Assembly: GCF_009811555.1 (NCBI RefSeq)
Contig: NZ_BLIN01000005.1
Span: 2,799,501-2,863,500 of the forward strand
DNA from: Streptomyces caniferus
GTDB lineage: Bacteria; Actinomycetota; Actinomycetes; Streptomycetales; Streptomycetaceae
Direction of reading: 5' to 3'
DNA length: 64,000 nt
Shown here: piece by piece, positions 62,944 through 64,000 of the stretch
How positions within the stretch are numbered: position 1 is the stretch's first letter
Layout of the letters: each line of letters starts with the position of its first letter
Notes under the pieces: model-generated
Database searches by the model: none
The model's input: the letters and a program-made list of their open reading frames with translations, nothing else
Told to the model about the DNA's origin: nothing
Translations under genes and position numbers: made by a program

Positions 62944-64000
62944 TCAGCCGCCCGACGTGTCCAGCTCCGCGTCCGCGTCCACGCCCGCGCAGTCGTAGGG
63001 GTCGTCGAGCCAGCCGTCCGGCAGCACGACCCGGTTGCGGCCGGAGGTGCGGCCGCGGGGGCCGTCCGCGCCGACCGGCCACGGCTGGTCCAGGTCCAGC
63101 TCCGACAGCAGCGCGTCCAGCTCGTCGAGCGAAGAGGTCACCGCGAGGCTGCGGCGCATCTCGGAGCCGATCGAGAAGCCCTTGGTGTACCAGGCGACGT
63201 GCTTACGGAAGTCGATCACGCCACGGGTCTCGTCGCCGATCCACTCGCCGAGCAGCGTGGCGTGCCGCAGCATCACCGCCGCGACCTCCTTGAGGGTGGG
63301 CTGCGCGTAGGTGCCGGTCCCCTCGAAGGCCGCCACCAGATCGCCGAACAGCCAGGGCCGCCCCAGGCAGCCGCGTCCCACGACCACACCGTCGCAGCCG
63401 GTCTCGCGCATCATCCGCTGGGCGTCGTCGGCCGACCAGATGTCGCCGTTGCCGAGCACCGGGATCTCCGGGACGTGCTCCTTGAGGCGCGCGATGGCGT
63501 CCCAGTCGGCGGTGCCGCCGTAGTGCTGGGCCGCGGTCCGCCCGTGCAGGGCGATCGCCGTGATGCCCTCCTCGGCGGCGATCCGCCCGGCGTCCAGGTA
63601 GGTGATGTGGTCGTCGTCGATGCCCTTGCGCATCTTCATCGTCACGGGCAGCGCGCCCGCGTTCGCCACCGCCTCGCGCAGGATCGAGCGCAGCAGGTTC
63701 CGCTTGTACGGCAGCGCCGAGCCGCCGCCCTTGCGGGTCACCTTCGGGACCGGGCAGCCGAAGTTCAGGTCGATGTGGTCGGCGAGGTCCTCTTCCGCGA
63801 TCATGCGGGCGGCCTTGCCGACGGTGTCCGGGTCGACGCCGTACAGCTGGATCGAGCGCGGCTTCTCGGTCTCGTCGAAGTGGATCAGCTGCATGGTCTT
63901 CTCGTTGCGCTCGACCAGCGCCCGCGTCGTGATCATTTCGCTGACGAACAGGCCCTTGCCGCCGCTGAACTCCCGGCACAGCGTCCGGAACGGGGCATTG
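62944..64000 (-). CDS. dusB: tRNA-dihydrouridine synthase, DusB type (5' end beyond the window)
   Basis: At least 352 residues of a flavin-dependent tRNA modification enzyme that reduces uridines in the D-loop with NADPH. FMN and catalytic segments are visible: IDLNFGCPVPKVTRKGGG (with the catalytic Cys), MKMRKGIDDDH, IALHGRTAAQHYGG, VLGNGDIWSADDA and VVGRGCLGRPWLFG. The frame is still open at the right edge, reading NAPFRTLCREF there, so only the first 15-20 residues are missing. The C-terminal tail is somewhat longer than in enterobacterial DusB. Confidence 0.92.
   Translation of the reverse strand, partial: NAPFRTLCREFSGGKGLFVSEMITTRALVERNEKTMQLIHFDETEKPRSIQLYGVDPDTVGKAARMIAEEDLADHIDLNFGCPVPKVTRKGGGSALPYKRNLLRSILREAVANAGALPVTMKMRKGIDDDHITYLDAGRIAAEEGITAIALHGRTAAQHYGGTADWDAIARLKEHVPEIPVLGNGDIWSADDAQRMMRETGCDGVVVGRGCLGRPWLFGDLVAAFEGTGTYAQPTLKEVAAVMLRHATLLGEWIGDETRGVIDFRKHVAWYTKGFSIGSEMRRSLAVTSSLDELDALLSELDLDQPWPVGADGPRGRTSGRNRVVLPDGWLDDPYDCAGVDADAELDTSGG

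Overview
The window is very GC-rich chromosomal DNA of a Streptomyces or close relative. The evidence is frequent GTG and TTG starts, 4-bp ATGA couplings, a group 2 RpoD-like sigma factor beside dnaG, XRE/DUF397 pairs, mycothiol-dependent enzymes, a Streptomyces-type ppdK, and strongly GC-biased third codon positions. Most of it reads as conserved core chromosome with accessory patches.

Layout. (1) 0-4 kb: a DUF5996 gene, a p-hydroxybenzoate hydroxylase-like flavoprotein and an AraC regulator, ending in a decayed tyrosine integrase beside a CAT-anticodon tRNA. This looks like the edge of an old tRNA-integrated element. (2) 4-20 kb: three tRNAs (CAT, Asn, Asn), a small membrane protein, a xylulokinase-like kinase, hrdA-like sigma factor, dnaG, threonine/serine dehydratase, a ferredoxin-reductase-like flavoprotein, dgt, a CbiX-like chelatase, an adenine/adenosine deaminase, a gamma-glutamylcyclotransferase-fold protein, a SanA-like protein, a secreted serine protease coupled to cutA, and a cupin. 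(3) 20-26 kb: methyltransferase, TauE/SafE exporter, aldo/keto reductase, a haem/flavin transmembrane reductase, and an XRE/DUF397 regulatory trio. (4) 26-29 kb: an accessory operon with an Ig-repeat protein built from four 297-bp repeats, a tiny CGG protein and a DUF1360 protein, all suggestive of phage ancestry. (5) 29-38.6 kb: a zinc alcohol dehydrogenase, a large lipoprotein probably acting on glycans, nirBD, an SRPBCC/ArsR pair with paired inverted-repeat operators, an SDR and a mycothiol-dependent isomerase-like protein. (6) 38.7-51.2 kb: a polymorphic-toxin island. (7) 51.2-64 kb: GNAT, a sugar ABC importer without its ATPase, a Cys-rich short ORF ahead of a TauD-type dioxygenase, an ArsR-like regulator, duplicated terminator hairpins, ppdK, a class I amidotransferase, MarR, and dusB running off the right edge.

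The most striking system is the island at 38.7-51.2 kb. A WXG100-type protein precedes a 2,670-residue protein with a WXG/CpnT-like N terminus, very long low-complexity linkers, three separate papain-fold (glutamine-deamidase-like) modules that each keep a Cys/His/Asp triad, and a C-terminal deaminase-like toxin domain. Around it lie three paralogous Imm35/YrhB-like proteins (one upstream, two downstream), a 727-residue P-loop-like/SUKH-4 fusion, and a YwqK/MORN-type small protein. The 3:3 match of papain-fold modules to Imm35 paralogues suggests a multi-warhead toxin with one antidote per warhead. No secretion machinery is encoded in the window.

All functional calls come from reading the sequence and remembered family motifs. 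No database search was run.
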